From Tricholomella constricta (Eukaryota > Basidiomycota > Agaricomycetes > Agaricales > Lyophyllaceae): a stretch of 64,000 nucleotides of DNA. Positions 40,450 through 53,543 of the stretch are shown here, one piece after another. The notes under the pieces were generated by a model that had not been told where the DNA came from, ran no database searches, and saw nothing but the letters and a program-made list of their open reading frames with translations. The first letter of the stretch is position 1. Each line of letters begins with the position of its first letter. The stretch covers positions 434,001 to 498,000 of the forward strand of contig JAACJP010000006.1 in assembly GCA_013368375.1 (NCBI GenBank), read 5' to 3'. Position numbers and translations under genes: made by a program.

Positions 40450-43400
40450 ATGTCGACTCTGAACAGACTTCCCTCCGTCTTCCGCAAAAACTCCTCGTCG
40501 GTGAGTACGCCGGCTCCAGGCCACTTCTACCTGCTAACTCTTCCTTAGATGAACGATACTGCCATTAGTAGTAGCACCACGACAAAAGAAAAGAGCTCTT
40601 TGGGCGGAGCGCCTCAGGTGATCAGGGATTTCCGAGAACAGGTTAGCAAGATAATTGGTGACTTATGGCGCTTCCTGGTGTCTGATACCCAACCTATAGA
40701 TAAAGAAGGGGAATCCCTTGAGCCTTGACCTGTCGACTCTGGCGAGCTATGTTTCTATTTTTCACGATGCTTTTCTGACATCTTCCACACTTTAGGCGTC
40801 TCTGGTCGACGGTATCAGAAACACAGAGTCCATTGACGATAGGAAGTTCCTTGTGCGTTCAAAGCAAGTGTCCACTCCCCTAACGTCCGCTTATGGTCCG
40901 TTACAGCTTGAACATGCTCTAACATTCGTGTCACGCTTGGACGAAGGCCCTTTCCAAACGACAATCCAGAACAAGATTGTCGCTTTGTGTACGTCGTATT
41001 CACGTCCTATATTTTATTGCGCTTATGAAGTCCCTTTTGATAAGTGTATAATGACCTCGGTCATCCACCTGCGACAAGTATAGGGAATGGTTATGCATGG
41101 CGTACCGCCGACGGTTCGTATAACAACGTCGACCTTCCGAACATGGGCAAGGTGCGTTGTCTTTCGTTTTTAGATGAAGTACCTGTTTTCATAAAAGACG
41201 TAGGCTGGTACGCCCTACGCTCGGTCGGTTCAACAATGCCACCCGCTGCCGAAGAATCAGCTTCCTGACCCTGGGTTGATCTTCGATACGTGCGTGTACT
41301 TGACATTAATCTCATGATGTGCAACTCAAGTTATATATCAGCCTTTTGAAGCGTGAAGGAGTAAGCGTTGCGAGAATTACAAGAAGGCTTTGCTTTTAGC
41401 TAATCTCTACGACAGTTCGTCAAGCATCCTGCGGGCCTTTCGTCGTTGATGTTTTCCTTCGCTGCCCTCGTTATTCATAGGTTTGATATCATTCTGTACA
41501 TCATTGCGTCTCTTACCTGTTTTTCTTTCCATAGTGTTTTCCGTACCTCACATACCGATGTCAACGTCAACGAGACCTCATCATACATCGATCTCTCGCC
41601 TCTTTACGGTCATAACCAGGAAGCCCAAGACAGGGTTCGTGTCCGTGATGGATATGGGTTGCTCAAACCCGACGTCTTCGCTGAGGACAGGCTATTGCTT
41701 CTGCCCCCCGCGGTCTGTGCCATTCTGGTCTTGTTCAGTCGCAATCACAACGTTTGTTCGTTATTCAAGCTGACAGCGTTCTGGCTAATGTATGGTCCAG
41801 TATATTGCGAGGAAGCTCCTTGAGATCAACGAGAGGGGAACCTATGTCGATCCGTCGAGCCTCAAAACCGATATTCCGACCCAAAAGACTCAGCTCCTTA
41901 CGCAGGAAGAGGAGATATTCCAGATTGCCCGCCTGATCAATTGTGGCTGGTTTGCCTCAGGTAAGCTCATGCCCTCTACTCGAGACACGACATTTCCAAA
42001 CATCATTTGCCAGTCGTTTTCTCTGACTACTTTTCCTGCATCTTGGGATTGGTGAGAGATGGCAGTAGCTGGAGCTTGGACCCTTTTGAGGTACTTCTGA
42101 TTTGCTTATCGGAGTGCTCACTGACCGGAATCGTAGGAAATCCGAATGGAAGACCATTCCGTCTTCGAAAGAGGAAAAGGAAACGTCTGCAGTGTTGAGG
42201 TAAGCGCCGAGCACCACAAGCTGTTCAGAATACGGGGTCTGAATATTTTTGCGTGCAGTTCAACTGCCTGTACCGCTGGCACGCAACTACTAGTGCGGAG
42301 GACGAAAAGTGGGTCGAGAGGCTGTTCAGCAAGGTCTTCGATGGAAAGGCACCGGAGGATGTCACTCCCATGGAATTCAAGATGGCCGCACGCAAGATTC
42401 AGGATGAGAGGCCTGATATCACCGATTGGACATTCGGAGGGCTAGTAGTTGCCATCTTATTCCATATTCACCCAGTGCTAACAAATCTGCCTTCACAGAC
42501 TACAACGTCAGGCAGACCATACTTTCAAGGACGAGGATCTGGCGAAGCTCCTCCACGATGCGTAAGTCATCACAAAGTTGTTGCATCTTGACTGAGTGTG
42601 CCTTGAAGGACCGAGTACCCGGCTGCTGCTTTTCGTGCACGAGGAACACCAGGTAGTATTCCAATGATGTCTTGTATCAAATCGTTGCTTATCACTGTTC
42701 GTTAGCGTCGATGCGTCTTCATGAAATAATGGGTATCGAGCAAAACAGGCGTTGGGGAGTGTGCTCTCTGAATGACTTCAGAAAGGTGAGGCAAGATTTT
42801 CCCGAAGCAGTCTCATAAACCTCAACTCGTACCCTGCACTTCAGTACCTTGGCCTAAAACGTAAGGCAATATCCTCTTGATCAATTGAATTTTGAGCCAT
42901 ATCTAATCGTCCTCGCACAGCATACAACAGCTTCCTGGACTGGAATCCTGATAAAGAGATCGCCGATGCCGCCGAAAAGCTTTACGGACATATCGACTAC
43001 CTTGAGCTGTACGTTGGACTTCAGGCGGAGGAAGCAAAGCCTGTCATAGACGGTGCAGGATTGTGCCCTGGTAATTTTCCTGTGCTGGAAAGTGGGCTAT
43101 ATGGAAACTCATCCTTCGAACAGGTTATACCATCAGTCGTGCAATCCTGAGCGATGCCATTTCGCTCACTCGTGGCGACAGGTTCTTCACGCAGGACTAC
43201 ACTCCCTTTAACATGACCGCATGGGGCTTCGCTGATTGCCAAAGAGATCCCAATGCATTCGGTTTCGGAAGCACCCTCGGTCGTCTATTCCTGAGAAACC
43301 TGCCCAACCATTTCACGGAGAACAGTGTCTACACGTTTTTCCCTTTGATGACGCCTGACTCTATGAAGACTCACCTCAAGAAGCTGAAGGTTCTGGATCA

Positions 43401-45258
43401 ATATGATCTTTCGCGCCCGGCCGGACAGACGGCGGTTCAGAAGGTCACCTCCTACACCCGGATCGCGGATATCCTCCAGGACAGAGATACGTTCAACTTG
43501 CCGTATGCAGTTAGGGCGGCGCGGGTCATCCATGGCAAAGGGTGCGTATTTCACTTTGGCTTAGCTATCACTTATTGACGTAGGGAGGTAGATTCTACGC
43601 CGTTGACGGGACTGAGGCAAAGGAGAAGGTGTACAAGGCGTTAGGCGACTCGCCAGAGTCCATCGACAAGATTGGAAAGTTCTTCTACGACACCACTCGT
43701 CGGTTGATCGACTTCCAGTCGTTTGCGTTAGTTGGAAAGAAGACCTACAGTGTCGACCTTGTGCGAGATATTCTCAAGTACGTCCCTATCTACTGGGCGG
43801 CATCTGATATCGTGCGTCTCTCTCCCTTCTGATAATCAAGAGATTCTTAAAAAAATTGTCACCCCGTTAGGCTGGCTTCTGCTTGAAAACCAAGGAGCAC
43901 CCTCACGGACATTATACCCCTGAGGAGCTTTATCAGATCCTGGGTGACATTTACTCGTAAGTGTTTCGGAAGTCATATACGCGTACCTGAGTTGACCCTT
44001 TGAAAAGGTTTGTCTTCCTCGACATTGAGGCGTCTAAGATCATGGTTCTTGGAGCCAAGGTCACCACTCACGTCAGGGCTTTGCTGGGCCATATCAAAAA
44101 CCATCTCGGCCAAGGTATCACGAACCGGGTGAGCAGGACAGCTCACTCTTATTGGATCAATGTTGAACTTTTCCTATCAGAACTCTATCGCTAGTATTTT
44201 CTCCAAGCCCAAGAAAGTTGAGCACAACGAGCTTGTCAAGCGCCTTACTGCCATTGGCGGTTCATCTGATGAGCTCGCCAACACTATTTTGGCTCTCATG
44301 GTGGGATCCACTGTTGAGATTTCGCTCGGTATGTACGCTGCACTGGCGTCATCGACTCCAACTGATGGCAGACGACAAATAGCCTTGACCAATATGGTGA
44401 ACCTTTACCTTGGTTCGGATAAGGATGCAGAACTCCGCAGGTTGGCTAACGCTACGGATACGAAAAACCTTCTCGATGGTTTCGTCTATGAGGCTTTGAG
44501 TATGTCGCTATTTTTCAAGTGCTGTGAGCTGCCCTTACTCGTTACACAGGACTTGACCCCCCTCTCCAGGGCGTCTATCGTCAGTCTTTTCCATTGCTCT
44601 GCCAATTGTCTGTGCTGATAGCACTGTTTGCAGGCATCGCCACCAAGGATCACGCAGTCGGAAACCTCAGCGTCAAGAATGGCGACCGCATCTTCCTAGA
44701 TGTCGCTCAGGCGAACCTGGATGTTTGTCTCCGTAAAATTTCAAAGACCCTCCAACGATGCTCATTTGTCGCAACAGGAATCGATCTTCCCAACTCCTAC
44801 AACCGTCGACGCTACCCGGGGTGGCAAGCACACTCTTTATGGAGACGGAGCGTTCAACCATCTTGGCGAACAACTAACTGTCAAGGTCAGTCTTCGACAA
44901 TATTATTGTTGTATCATCTAACGACGCATATTCTAGGTCATGGCTGAGGTTCTTCGTGCCGTCTTCCAGTACGACAACGTTCGCCGAGCCCCTGGTCAGT
45001 CAGGCACTCTCCGCAGGTGAGGAATATCCTTGCTCTCTCCGATAGTCGCTGACAGTAATAAATATAGATTCAAGGACTATGCGCGTCCACAGCTTCGCTA
45101 TGCATACCTCGACCGGGACCAATTCTCCTCTGCATGGCCAACGTCTTTGTCTATCGTCGTACGTCCGTCCAGTTGTTCAGGGACACCAGTTTTATAGATC
45201 CTTTTTTCTGGCACAGTACGATGCGCCTGCAACGCCTGTTGCGCCTGCTGCGAAGTAA
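40450..45258 (+). CDS. Ppo-type fatty acid dioxygenase (heme peroxidase + P450-like domain)
   Basis: Member of the linoleate diol synthase / psi-factor-producing oxygenase family, which oxygenates linoleic acid to oxylipins that govern sporulation. The ATG at 40450 gives MSTLNRLPSVFRKNSS. The peroxidase-like domain includes GNGYAWRTADGSYNNVDLP, VFRTSHTDVNVNETSSYIDLSPLYG and the signature NCLYRWHATTS (about 42,256-42,290), which holds the catalytic Tyr and proximal heme His. Conserved C-terminal parts follow: LNDFRKYLGLKPYNSFLDWN, the GDRFFTQDYTPFNMTAWGF exon and GHYTPEELYQILGDIYS. The P450-like domain has VGSTVEISLALTNMVNLYL, EALRLDPPLQGVYR and the heme-loop TLYGDGAFNHLGEQL (about 44,835-44,880). 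There the Cys of the usual FGxGxxxCxG is His. The end is DAPATPVAPAAK with TAA at 45258. Very intron-rich (20 or so). Confidence 0.88.
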
Positions 45259-45604
45259 TGGGTCACAAATGGGTTTTATATCTATACCATATGTAAATCA
45301 TCATCTGGAATGCATTATCATCATACTAAGAGGTCTGATGCATTCACAAGTCTCAGTAAGCTCTGATATGTGGATGTTGCGATAATGTAATTCCTCGATG
45401 CAATGTTGGTAAGTAAATTAATGATACAAGTGGTGGGTTTGTGTAGAGTTTAGATGTATATAGACCAATGAACGAAGCAAGAATGAAGCACGCTGTAAAC
45501 GTAAAGGTATACGCAGAAAGGCGGTATATGTATGATGACACCGAAGCAGAACGAAAATACAAGGGAAAGCGGAAAAGAATAAAAACAAAGAGGCGACCCT
45601 CCAC
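45259..45604. other. Convergent intergenic region
   Basis: About 350 bp of A+T-rich DNA between the 3' ends of the dioxygenase gene and the coiled-coil protein gene. No feature recognised. Confidence 0.5.
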
Positions 45605-48600
45605 TCAGTCACTCCAGTCACCATCGTCCATCGTGAAGTTGGCGTCCCGCCTGGTTCCAAGATCTAGGCTGTCCATATCTCCAAGGTGCATCTCATGCTC
45701 GGGGCGCAAAAAGAGGCTTCCTGGGCTTCCCGTTGTCATCGAGAAATTGGCCGTCGTGGGCGAAATACTCATCACAGACGCGACAGATGTATTGTGGGTA
45801 TGGCCATTCACCGAACCTTTCCCACCACGGATGGGCATTGCAGCTGGCGAAAACTCCAAGTCGCCGTTGAGCGAGACCGAGTCGCTGTGGTCGTTGTCGT
45901 GCAGCAGCATTGTCATGTTTGGTGGCGGCACCGGGAAGATGGACGATGTTGTGCTGAAGCGCCGCCTATGCTTGTGCATAGCGGGAGTCGAGGACAAGAC
46001 AGGGCCTGTCTGTGGAAGCTCCAGATGATCATTATGAAATCGCTGAGACTCCTCCTCCGTATCTCTCCCGTTTCGACTTGACAGGCGACGAGTTGCGGTC
46101 CCCATCTCGTCCTGACTACGCTCCCCATCATCCTTGACAGGACTTCCCCACCCATCACTGTCATCCTGGTCGATGTGGATGGCCGTGCTGAGCCCGCTCC
46201 TCCGGGCAGGTATGCTCCAAGTTCCAGCCCCAAGCCTGCTGCTCGTGGTCGTACTTGTTTTAAGCATTTGCATCTGGACCCTTAGCTCCCCTGCCTCCTT
46301 CGTCAGATCCCCGACTACCCTTCGCAGGGCGCCATTCTCCGCCTCCACATGCTCCAACCGATCTCTCAGTTCCCCATTCTCCTCTCGCAGGACCCTGGCG
46401 GTCCGCTGCGAGTCGGAAAGAGCACCAAGCAACGCCCCCGTCTCCGTTGCGTGTTTATCCTTCAACTCCCGGAGTTCCTCCCGCTCCCTATCCCTATCCC
46501 GCTCCCGATCTCTACCCAAAAAGGCGAACGAAGATCCAGAGACAGACGTTGGCGCCGTTGACGCCGACCGTGGGGTATCGCGATCCCGACTCCCACTTGA
46601 TGTAGTGAAAGTAGGGCTCTCCATGAGCCCATAAGGCATACCCATCCCTGCCCCACTCCCACTCCCCCGGCGACTGATACTGCTGCCACCCGCTTCCGAG
46701 AACGCCATGCGTGAAGGCGCACGCGGGTTGTACTCGGACGTGCTTCGCATGGACGCAAACCGTCCCATTGTCCCCGACCCCGGTCCAGAGCTAAGGCCAG
46801 AAACGCTCCCAGGGCTGCGCTCATATTGCTGCTGATCCCGTTCAAAATCCATCAACCCCGCCGCCTTGAACGCCTTCATCGTCCTTGGACCTAACCACTC
46901 CGTTATCGGTGCTCTTCCACCCACACTACCACCTCCGCCTTCCGCGCCGTCCCACCGTCTCCCCACTCGTCCCGATAAACTGCTGCTCGGACGCAGCTCC
47001 CCAAACTCACTGCTGCCACCATTACTATTACCATCCTCCTCGCCCCGCTCGCGTTCAGTCTCTCCATCGAATCCACGCCGGCCAGGCGCAGTCAGAAGAC
47101 GACGCCCAAACCGCTCCTGTACGCTCATGCTGCGCTTCCTTGCGCGCGCGAGCACAAATGATGCACTGCCGCCGCTCCCGCTCCCACCGCCATTACCGTC
47201 TTTGCCTGCCCCATGAACTGTGTCCTGCGACGGCCGCGCGGGAGTCTCATACTCGAAACCGGGCGGAGCGGGTGTGAGCGAGGGGCGAGGTCGGTCGAAG
47301 CTCGCGCTGCCGCGTGTGGACTCTAGTGAGGGTCGTGGGCCCAGGCGAGAGGGAGATAGGGAGGGGGACAATGAGGAGGGGGGAGTGCCAGAGTCGATCC
47401 CAGAAGAGGAATGTGTGCGTAGGAGGCTGGGCCGTTGAGTCGTCGTGCTGGGGGTCTGGATCTGGGTGAAGGGGGCTTTGAGCATGGAGGTGGTGGAGGT
47501 AGAAGGGGATGGGGATTGTTCTTGTGTTGATGACGATGGAGTGGCGGGGGCAAGGGTATTGATGGACCGGGAATGGGACTGGGAGGGGAGGCGTCGGGAT
47601 GTAAAGGAGTTCGGGGTGGACGCTGCTGTAAGCACGGAGTGGGAAGGCGAGGAGTTAGGCTTTGGAGCGATTTTAGAGAAGGCTGCAGTAGCGGGCGAAG
47701 TAGGAGTGGCGGTGGTGGCAAAGGCAGATCCAGCCAGGGGAGAGGGAGGAGCGTGCCTTTGGCGGGGTGGGCCCATACGCGCGGTGTCGTCGTCTCCCTG
47801 GCCTGTTGAGTCAGACGCACTGGAGCTGGGCACGATGATGGATGGGGAGGGTGAGTGGGGTGAGTGAGGAGAGGGCGGCATCGGTGGGCGTAGACGGGGA
47901 AGAGAAGATTGTTGGCGGGGTAGCCGCGAGCGCAGGGATCCTAACGACGATGGACTGGCAGTACCTGGTAGCAATGCTGTAGTGATTATTGGGGTGGAGG
48001 ACGCGGGAGACAGTGAAAATTGGGGGGAAGCTGGCGACAGCTTCGACAGGTCGATTATTGGCCGGGCTTGAGGTGGCGGCTTGAGGTTGATAGTGAGATT
48101 TTTTATATTGGTGCTTTGACTTGGGACTCGGTGCGGACTGAGGACAGAAGCGAGGTCTGGGTCGAGCGCGTCAATGTTAAAGCTGGTGTCCAGTCCTGGA
48201 CCGACGTGATCCTCGTCAATTATAACCGCCTTGCCAGCGTTCAGCCATTGCGTTGCAGCTTTAGAGTCCTCCAGCATCATTGCGTCAAGGACTTGATTAG
48301 CCACGTGAGTAGTGGACAAATCAAATATCGACGTGTCGGTGTCGGCACCGTGAGATGATTTGGGATAATCAGAGGGAGTGGAGGCGTCAGGAGAAGGCGA
48401 CCGTGATGGATCAGAGGAGGAGGGAATGTGTTTCGAAAGACCAGAGGTGTCTGCTTCCAGGATGGTCGAAAGATCGGCTGAAATTGGAGGACCTGGCGAC
48501 GGGGTCCGTAGAACAGGTGCATGGCGGGCTGTAAGAAGGGTTAGACTACGTATGTTTGAGGATATGTGCTTTCACATACTTGAAAAGACAATGGTATCAT

Positions 48601-49093
48601 CGTTGTCACGGAAGGAATTCGAAGTGCCGTCATTCAAGACCTGCGGCCCGTCTGGAGGCAGAGGTTTTTCGAGCCTCGAACAAGAGACGGACCTTCGAAC
48701 AGTAGGATCCTCTGTTTCGTCCCTGGAAGGATGTCCGATAGAGATGACGGGCGGCAATTCGACGTCCAGCGAGGCCTTGCGTTCCCTGTTCATCGACCGT
48801 CGAACGGAACCAAAGTGGGCAAAGGGGCTCCGAGACGTCTGGGGACTTGGAGATACGGTAGACGACACGGGTGTGGCATGTTTATGAGGGCCAAAGGGCA
48901 GTAGAGACCTCAGGGAACGAAAGGCTGGTATGCCAGTAGGTGTTGAGGAGTTGGGCGAGAATTTCTGCGGAGACGGGGATGCGGAGACTAATGAAGCAAC
49001 TGGGATGGCGCTGGTGGATGTGCGACGGGCAGACGGGATAGAAGAAGGGAAAGCACGGTTGGGTTGTGTGGAGAGAGATGTGCGTGAGGCCAT
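45605..49093 (-). CDS. Low-complexity coiled-coil protein, function unknown
   Basis: Not recognised as a named family. The ATG at 49093 gives MASRTSLSTQPNRAFPSSIP. A first exon to about 48,588 is spliced by a roughly 50-bp intron (GTATGT...TTACAG) to RHAPVLRTPSPGPPIS. From there one exon of about 2.9 kb runs to the stop at 45605. The product of about 1,100 residues is dominated by Ser/Pro/Thr-rich disorder. Notable ordered pieces are DAMMLEDSKAATQWLNAGKA near 48,270-48,210 and WLGPRTMKAFKAAGLMDFER near 46,900-46,850. A charged coiled coil follows (about 46,510-46,270) with REELRELKDKHATETGALL and REENGELRDRLEHVEAENGA. An acidic end (FTMDDGDWSD) closes it. Architecture of this kind is common in cytoskeletal or polarity scaffolds, but that is only a guess. 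Confidence 0.75.
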
Positions 49094-49346
49094 GACTGGC
49101 CACTTGTCTGCAACGCCTTGACTACTACAGCTGGGCCAGAATTGAACCAGCAATTAGTGGGCTATTCCCTGTGAATACCAGGCCTGCAGAGAGCTCCCAG
49201 CGACGAGCAGCGTATCAGTCCGACGAAAATCCCCACAGGCCCAGGCAAAATGTTTGTCTCGTCGCTTTCGGAAGGACCCTGGATACGACTGATGTGGTAA
49301 ATTAATACATCATCCCGGAAGAGTCTGATCCTTATGTATCTACAGA

Positions 49347-52300
49347 CTACACCCGCTTCACGTCCCTAGCTATCTGCATCAGGAGATCTTCAATCCTCTC
49401 CTGCCTCCTTTCCATCTCCTCCAACCGCCGCGCCCACATCTCGCCAGCGTGCTCGGCCTCGCTCTCAGACAATGCCTCCATCGCAGTCTCAGGGCTCGTC
49501 GGCGATGACTCGGGGGCTAGTATTGAATCCGCGCTCTTCGTCATGAGTGCAGGTGGAGATGCCCTTCTGGGAAGCAATGATATCTTCTTCATCTGGTTAG
49601 CCTGGATGAGCGGGCCCGGCTGTTGGCTCCACACGGATTGCATCGACGACAGTCGTCGTCGGGTGGCTGGCCCATAGCTCACAGCGGGCACAGGCACGGG
49701 TGCCGGTGGGGGTGTGGATTTGTCTGTGGGCTCTTCTGGGATAGTTTCGTCTACCACCAGAGGTTGAAAGACTTGGGCGAGAGGACTGACAAAGCCGTGG
49801 GCATCTGAGCCGCGATGCATAAGCGAGCTCAGTCGTGTTCGAGGCGCGGCGGACAGCGCAGTGCTTCCGATGGTGTCTGCAGGACGTGGTCCGGATTGGG
49901 AAGAAGCGCGGCGTGGGCGCTGAGCATACTGGTAAGGGCTTGGGCCTTCATTGGTGTCAAGTGCACTTTCAAAATCTTCTTCAATCTCGAATATCTTTCT
50001 GCAACATCAGAATTCAAAGAAGGGCATGCCATAGAGAATGACTTTACAGCATTAATATCTGCATCTGAGCCCACCAGGCCCTCGAAAAACGCTGATGTAG
50101 ATAATTCAACCATCTGAAATAGATTTGGGACGCAATATGCTTACTGAGCCTCTTTAGATGACGTGGCAGCGTGTCAAAGACCTTCTCCGCGATAGCGCTA
50201 ATGGTGTCGTAAAAGTTGGTTGTCCCATTATTCTTGGACTGGCGTTCGTATAGAGCTATTAATAATAAGACAGGAAAGCTCGTCAGCCTATGAAGTGTTA
50301 GTGTTGAGGAAGAGCAGGAACACGGCATGGAGGACCTTATCATAAACACGTTGACCTGGAGAGACAATCAACAACCAGGAACTTTGCGGATGTTCGGGCA
50401 ATAGAGCACCTTGTGGAACCAACGAGGAGTGAGGATATAGTTCGCGGGCAGCATTACGCATAGCGCAATCAAATTAATCGGAGGTTGGTAGGAGAACAGG
50501 GAGTCCGCTTTGACGCTACAATTCTGTCAGTTCCTGCAGGTAAGGTTTATCGGAGGGATAGTAATACCCTTCAATAGTCGAAACGGCTTTTCGGAACATT
50601 GCCTATAAGCGGAGGGTTCAGCGTGTGATAAAACCTCAGGGTAGAGCGGACAAACCTCTGCAGCAGCGTCCTCGTTGATAGTAGCAAACGTGTTCGATAA
50701 TATCTGGAATTATGTCACTTGGTTTTCGGTAAAGAACGTTGGATATAAAAACGCACCGAAACAAGGACTGTATGACAGATAGAGCTTAATTTACAACCAG
50801 TCATCCGCGGCAAATGAAGATGGACTGACCGGTCAGAAGAAGCGTGTTACTCAAGCATGCGTAGGTGACCATCAAGACAGGGCCAAAAACAGGATGGAAT
50901 TGGGCTGTATGTAAGAGTGGAGTCTCAGACGGCGTGATCAATGCTTCAAGGCGACGGGAGACGTACTGGCCCGATCGAAACCACTTGCGTCAAGCCCAAA
51001 CCAAAGGTCGAGCATCCACCACGCGATTGTACTGACATTGGCACGTTAAGCTGTATCGGCGTTGAATGGCAGAAACACTAGAGCTCACCCCGCGCTGTAC
51101 CTGCAGGAAGAGATAAGGGATGAGGACATATTATTGAAGTGAAGGAGAGAGCAACGTACCCAGCTTGATTCCTACTCAATCTATAGCCCAAAACCGCTGA
51201 TCAGTCACCTCATGACCACACGAAATTGAGTTAAACGTACGTCCAAAGTGCATAAAGAAACCCGAAGAAGCAGAAGGCCGCAATAAGCATCAAGACCATG
51301 AACTGCATCATCATCGCGCGCAGGGAGAGCACCATCAGATTGTCCTTGAGCGTGACAAATGCCAATCTATAGTGTCTCGCGTCAGATAGCCGGGAATGGA
51401 GAGATGTCTTCTAGACACGAACCGAGGGAAAAGAAGGCACGCAGTGAGAGCGAGACAGTCGATACCCAATTCACGCGCCCATGCGCCTGTTGATCATTTA
51501 TGATATGAGTGAAAACTTCAGAAAGCCGGATAGAGGCGCACTGTCATAGTAGATACCATAAAGGCGAAGGACTGCATATATGGCATAGGTTGTCACTATT
51601 GTATGATGCGGAACTTTAGGCTGCGATATATCAATGCTTCGTGTGGGGCACTGACCAAATGCTAAGTCGAAGCCATTCTGATGGACAGTCCATAAAATAA
51701 TAGAAGAATGTGATGTGAAATACATACCCAAGTGCCATTGAAATATACTGAGAAGCATTAGGAGTTACAACCATTGTACGGCTGGAAAGCAGAACCACGG
51801 ACCTTTAATACCGTGCTCTTGCATGGCGGCGACCTTTTCGAGCGTAAATCCCAAGGAGTAGATCATAAAGACAATTTCGGGCGTATTGAGAGTGTCGCGT
51901 TCGCTGACTTCGACAGCGACAATAAATAGCAAGAAGAGAATTACGAAGCTGCCGAGCCAAATGAATATGCGGCGAGATGTCAACGGGTGACGACGCACTT
52001 GGAATATTCAAGTACGGAGCGAATGGCCGGCACTTTAAGTCTGTCGGACGAAGAGTCTATAAGAGTGTGGGCGACAATCGTATACAGATGGGCGAACCGA
52101 TAATGGTCAAGGAGGGGAGCTTTGTGAGGATCATAGAAATGAATAGGCGTTCGTTTATAGGTCTGCGATCAAGGTCGATAGGTGAACGAAGCACGTGAAG
52201 AGAAAAAACGTACGTCAGAAAGGATGGAATGACTGCTTTCTGCCTGGTAGACGCATTTACCCCTAGACACACCGGCTTAGACTGGGAGATATTACTCAAA

Positions 52301-53274
52301 ACACCAGACTCACGTCCAAATCGCATTGATGACCTTTTGGCAAGAAGAGCTTTTGATAAACCGCTTCGATTTACCCAAAATGGCCATCTCAATTGCGTTT
52401 CCAACTCGATCCTCCAAATCGTCGTCCCTCTCCGCTCGCGCCTGTCGTATTATATGCGGATCCGCACCGTTATACACTGACCATGTCGTCGTCAGCGTCA
52501 GAGTCAGGTTCAGCATGCTATTTCCATAGTCCCGGAACGTGCGGATAGCGAGTATTTCGCAGAGAGCGGCGCGGGAGCAGGAAATGGTCGCAGTGAGGAT
52601 GTTGTCGTCCCGGATGAAGTGGACGCGGTTAAGTAGGAGGCAGAATACGACAGACATGTTCCCATTATGTTGGATTGCAAGGTATTTCTCCACAAGGGGT
52701 TGGACGAGCGTGTATGTGATGTCTGGCGAGGTCAACTTGGTGGGGCATTAGCTGGTTGCGTGTCGAGGTTTTGATATAATAGCTCACGACTTCGTAGGTC
52801 AAGGGTGTGTCTGGTTTTGACATGTTAAATGGGTAAAATCGAGTGTCCAAGGGACGGGGCGCACCAATGAAGTGCTGCCATACATGGATGTATCAGGTCA
52901 GAAACTATCCGTATCAGTAGAACGCGACGGGTCGCGACACTTGTGTCATTGTGATGATCCACAAGGCACCCAGCAAGGTCGGTTTGTTACCAATATGCGA
53001 GATCACAATGGTTCACTTGTAGACGATGACCCCGAGCGTGAAGAGAAAAGAACGCCCACCATAATATCCTGGTAAATCCACAGTCAGCAGTCAAACACTT
53101 CTACGAAACGCGACAGAACAGACCGATCTAATCATATGGATAATTGGGTAAACTGAAATGGCCTCCACATCCTCACTGACATATTAGTCGACGTCAGTCT
53201 AGGCTGGAAAACGGCGCAGAAAAGCGAACTAACTACCGCAACAATGGCTCACGCTCAGGCTGAGACTCAGACAT
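49347..53274 (-). CDS. YVC1: Yvc1-like vacuolar TRP cation channel
   Basis: TRPY-type channel releasing calcium from the vacuole after osmotic or mechanical stress. The ATG at 53274 gives MSESQPEREPLLR. Splicing leads to EDVEAISVYPIIHMIRS, and then, through a less certain longer intron, to DTPLTYEVV. The soluble N-terminal region includes DITYTLVQPLVEKYLAIQHN, SVVFCLLLNRVHFIRDDN and DDDLEDRVGNAIEMAILGKS. The membrane part is broken into many small exons: FVILFLLFIVAVEVSERDTL, IYSLGFTLEKVAAMQEHGIK, NGFDLAF, VTTYAIYAVLRLYGIYY and further segments to about 50,350. LTSFPVLLLIALYERQ then precedes FDTLPRHLKRL and FFEGLVGSDADINAV. A Ser/Pro-rich tail ends in a short coiled coil (EMWARRLEEMERRQERIEDL). 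About 15 or more introns; several exon ends between 50.4 and 52.0 kb were not fixed. Confidence 0.85.
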
Positions 53275-53537
53275 TGGGAATGGTGAGGATGATGAGCATG
53301 GTTATTCGCCTGAGACTAGTAACTTTTGGAATTCCATCTCCGACGTCGACGCGTTGTTTGGCAGTATGGTTTCTCGTCCTCAGGACCTTGGTCTGGGTGG
53401 AAAAAATCTTCTCTTCATGCATATTCACCGTGAATAGGCTAATTTGGAGAGATTTATGGTGCTGTGCCTCCTGTTCGCAGCTTTGTCTTGGTGTAACCGA
53501 GGTGCTGCCGAGTCGGCACATTTCATACTCCGACGCA

Positions 53538-53543
53538 ACGCGT
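53538..53543. promoter_or_regulatory. MCB-type box (ACGCGT) upstream of the APSES gene
   Basis: A perfect ACGCGT, inside the 10-bp palindrome CAACGCGTTG (53536-53545), lies about 90 bp upstream of the APSES-factor ATG. TCGCGTT follows a few bases later. ACGCGT is the binding site of the Mbp1 DNA-binding domain in yeast. It lies in the 360-bp region shared with divergent YVC1. Confidence 0.5.

Noticed and set aside
45686..47867. Several long open frames on the plus strand opposite the coiled-coil protein gene (for example 46,134-46,634 and 47,445-47,867)
   Set aside because: They mirror the low-complexity, GC-rich minus-strand exon; their translations are Ser/Pro/Arg or Gly/Val repeats with no conserved motif.
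52872..53075. A plus-strand open frame of 67 codons between the APSES and YVC1 genes
   Set aside because: It falls in what is best read as a minus-strand intron of YVC1 and has no family resemblance. The longer-than-usual intron is noted as a weak point of the model.
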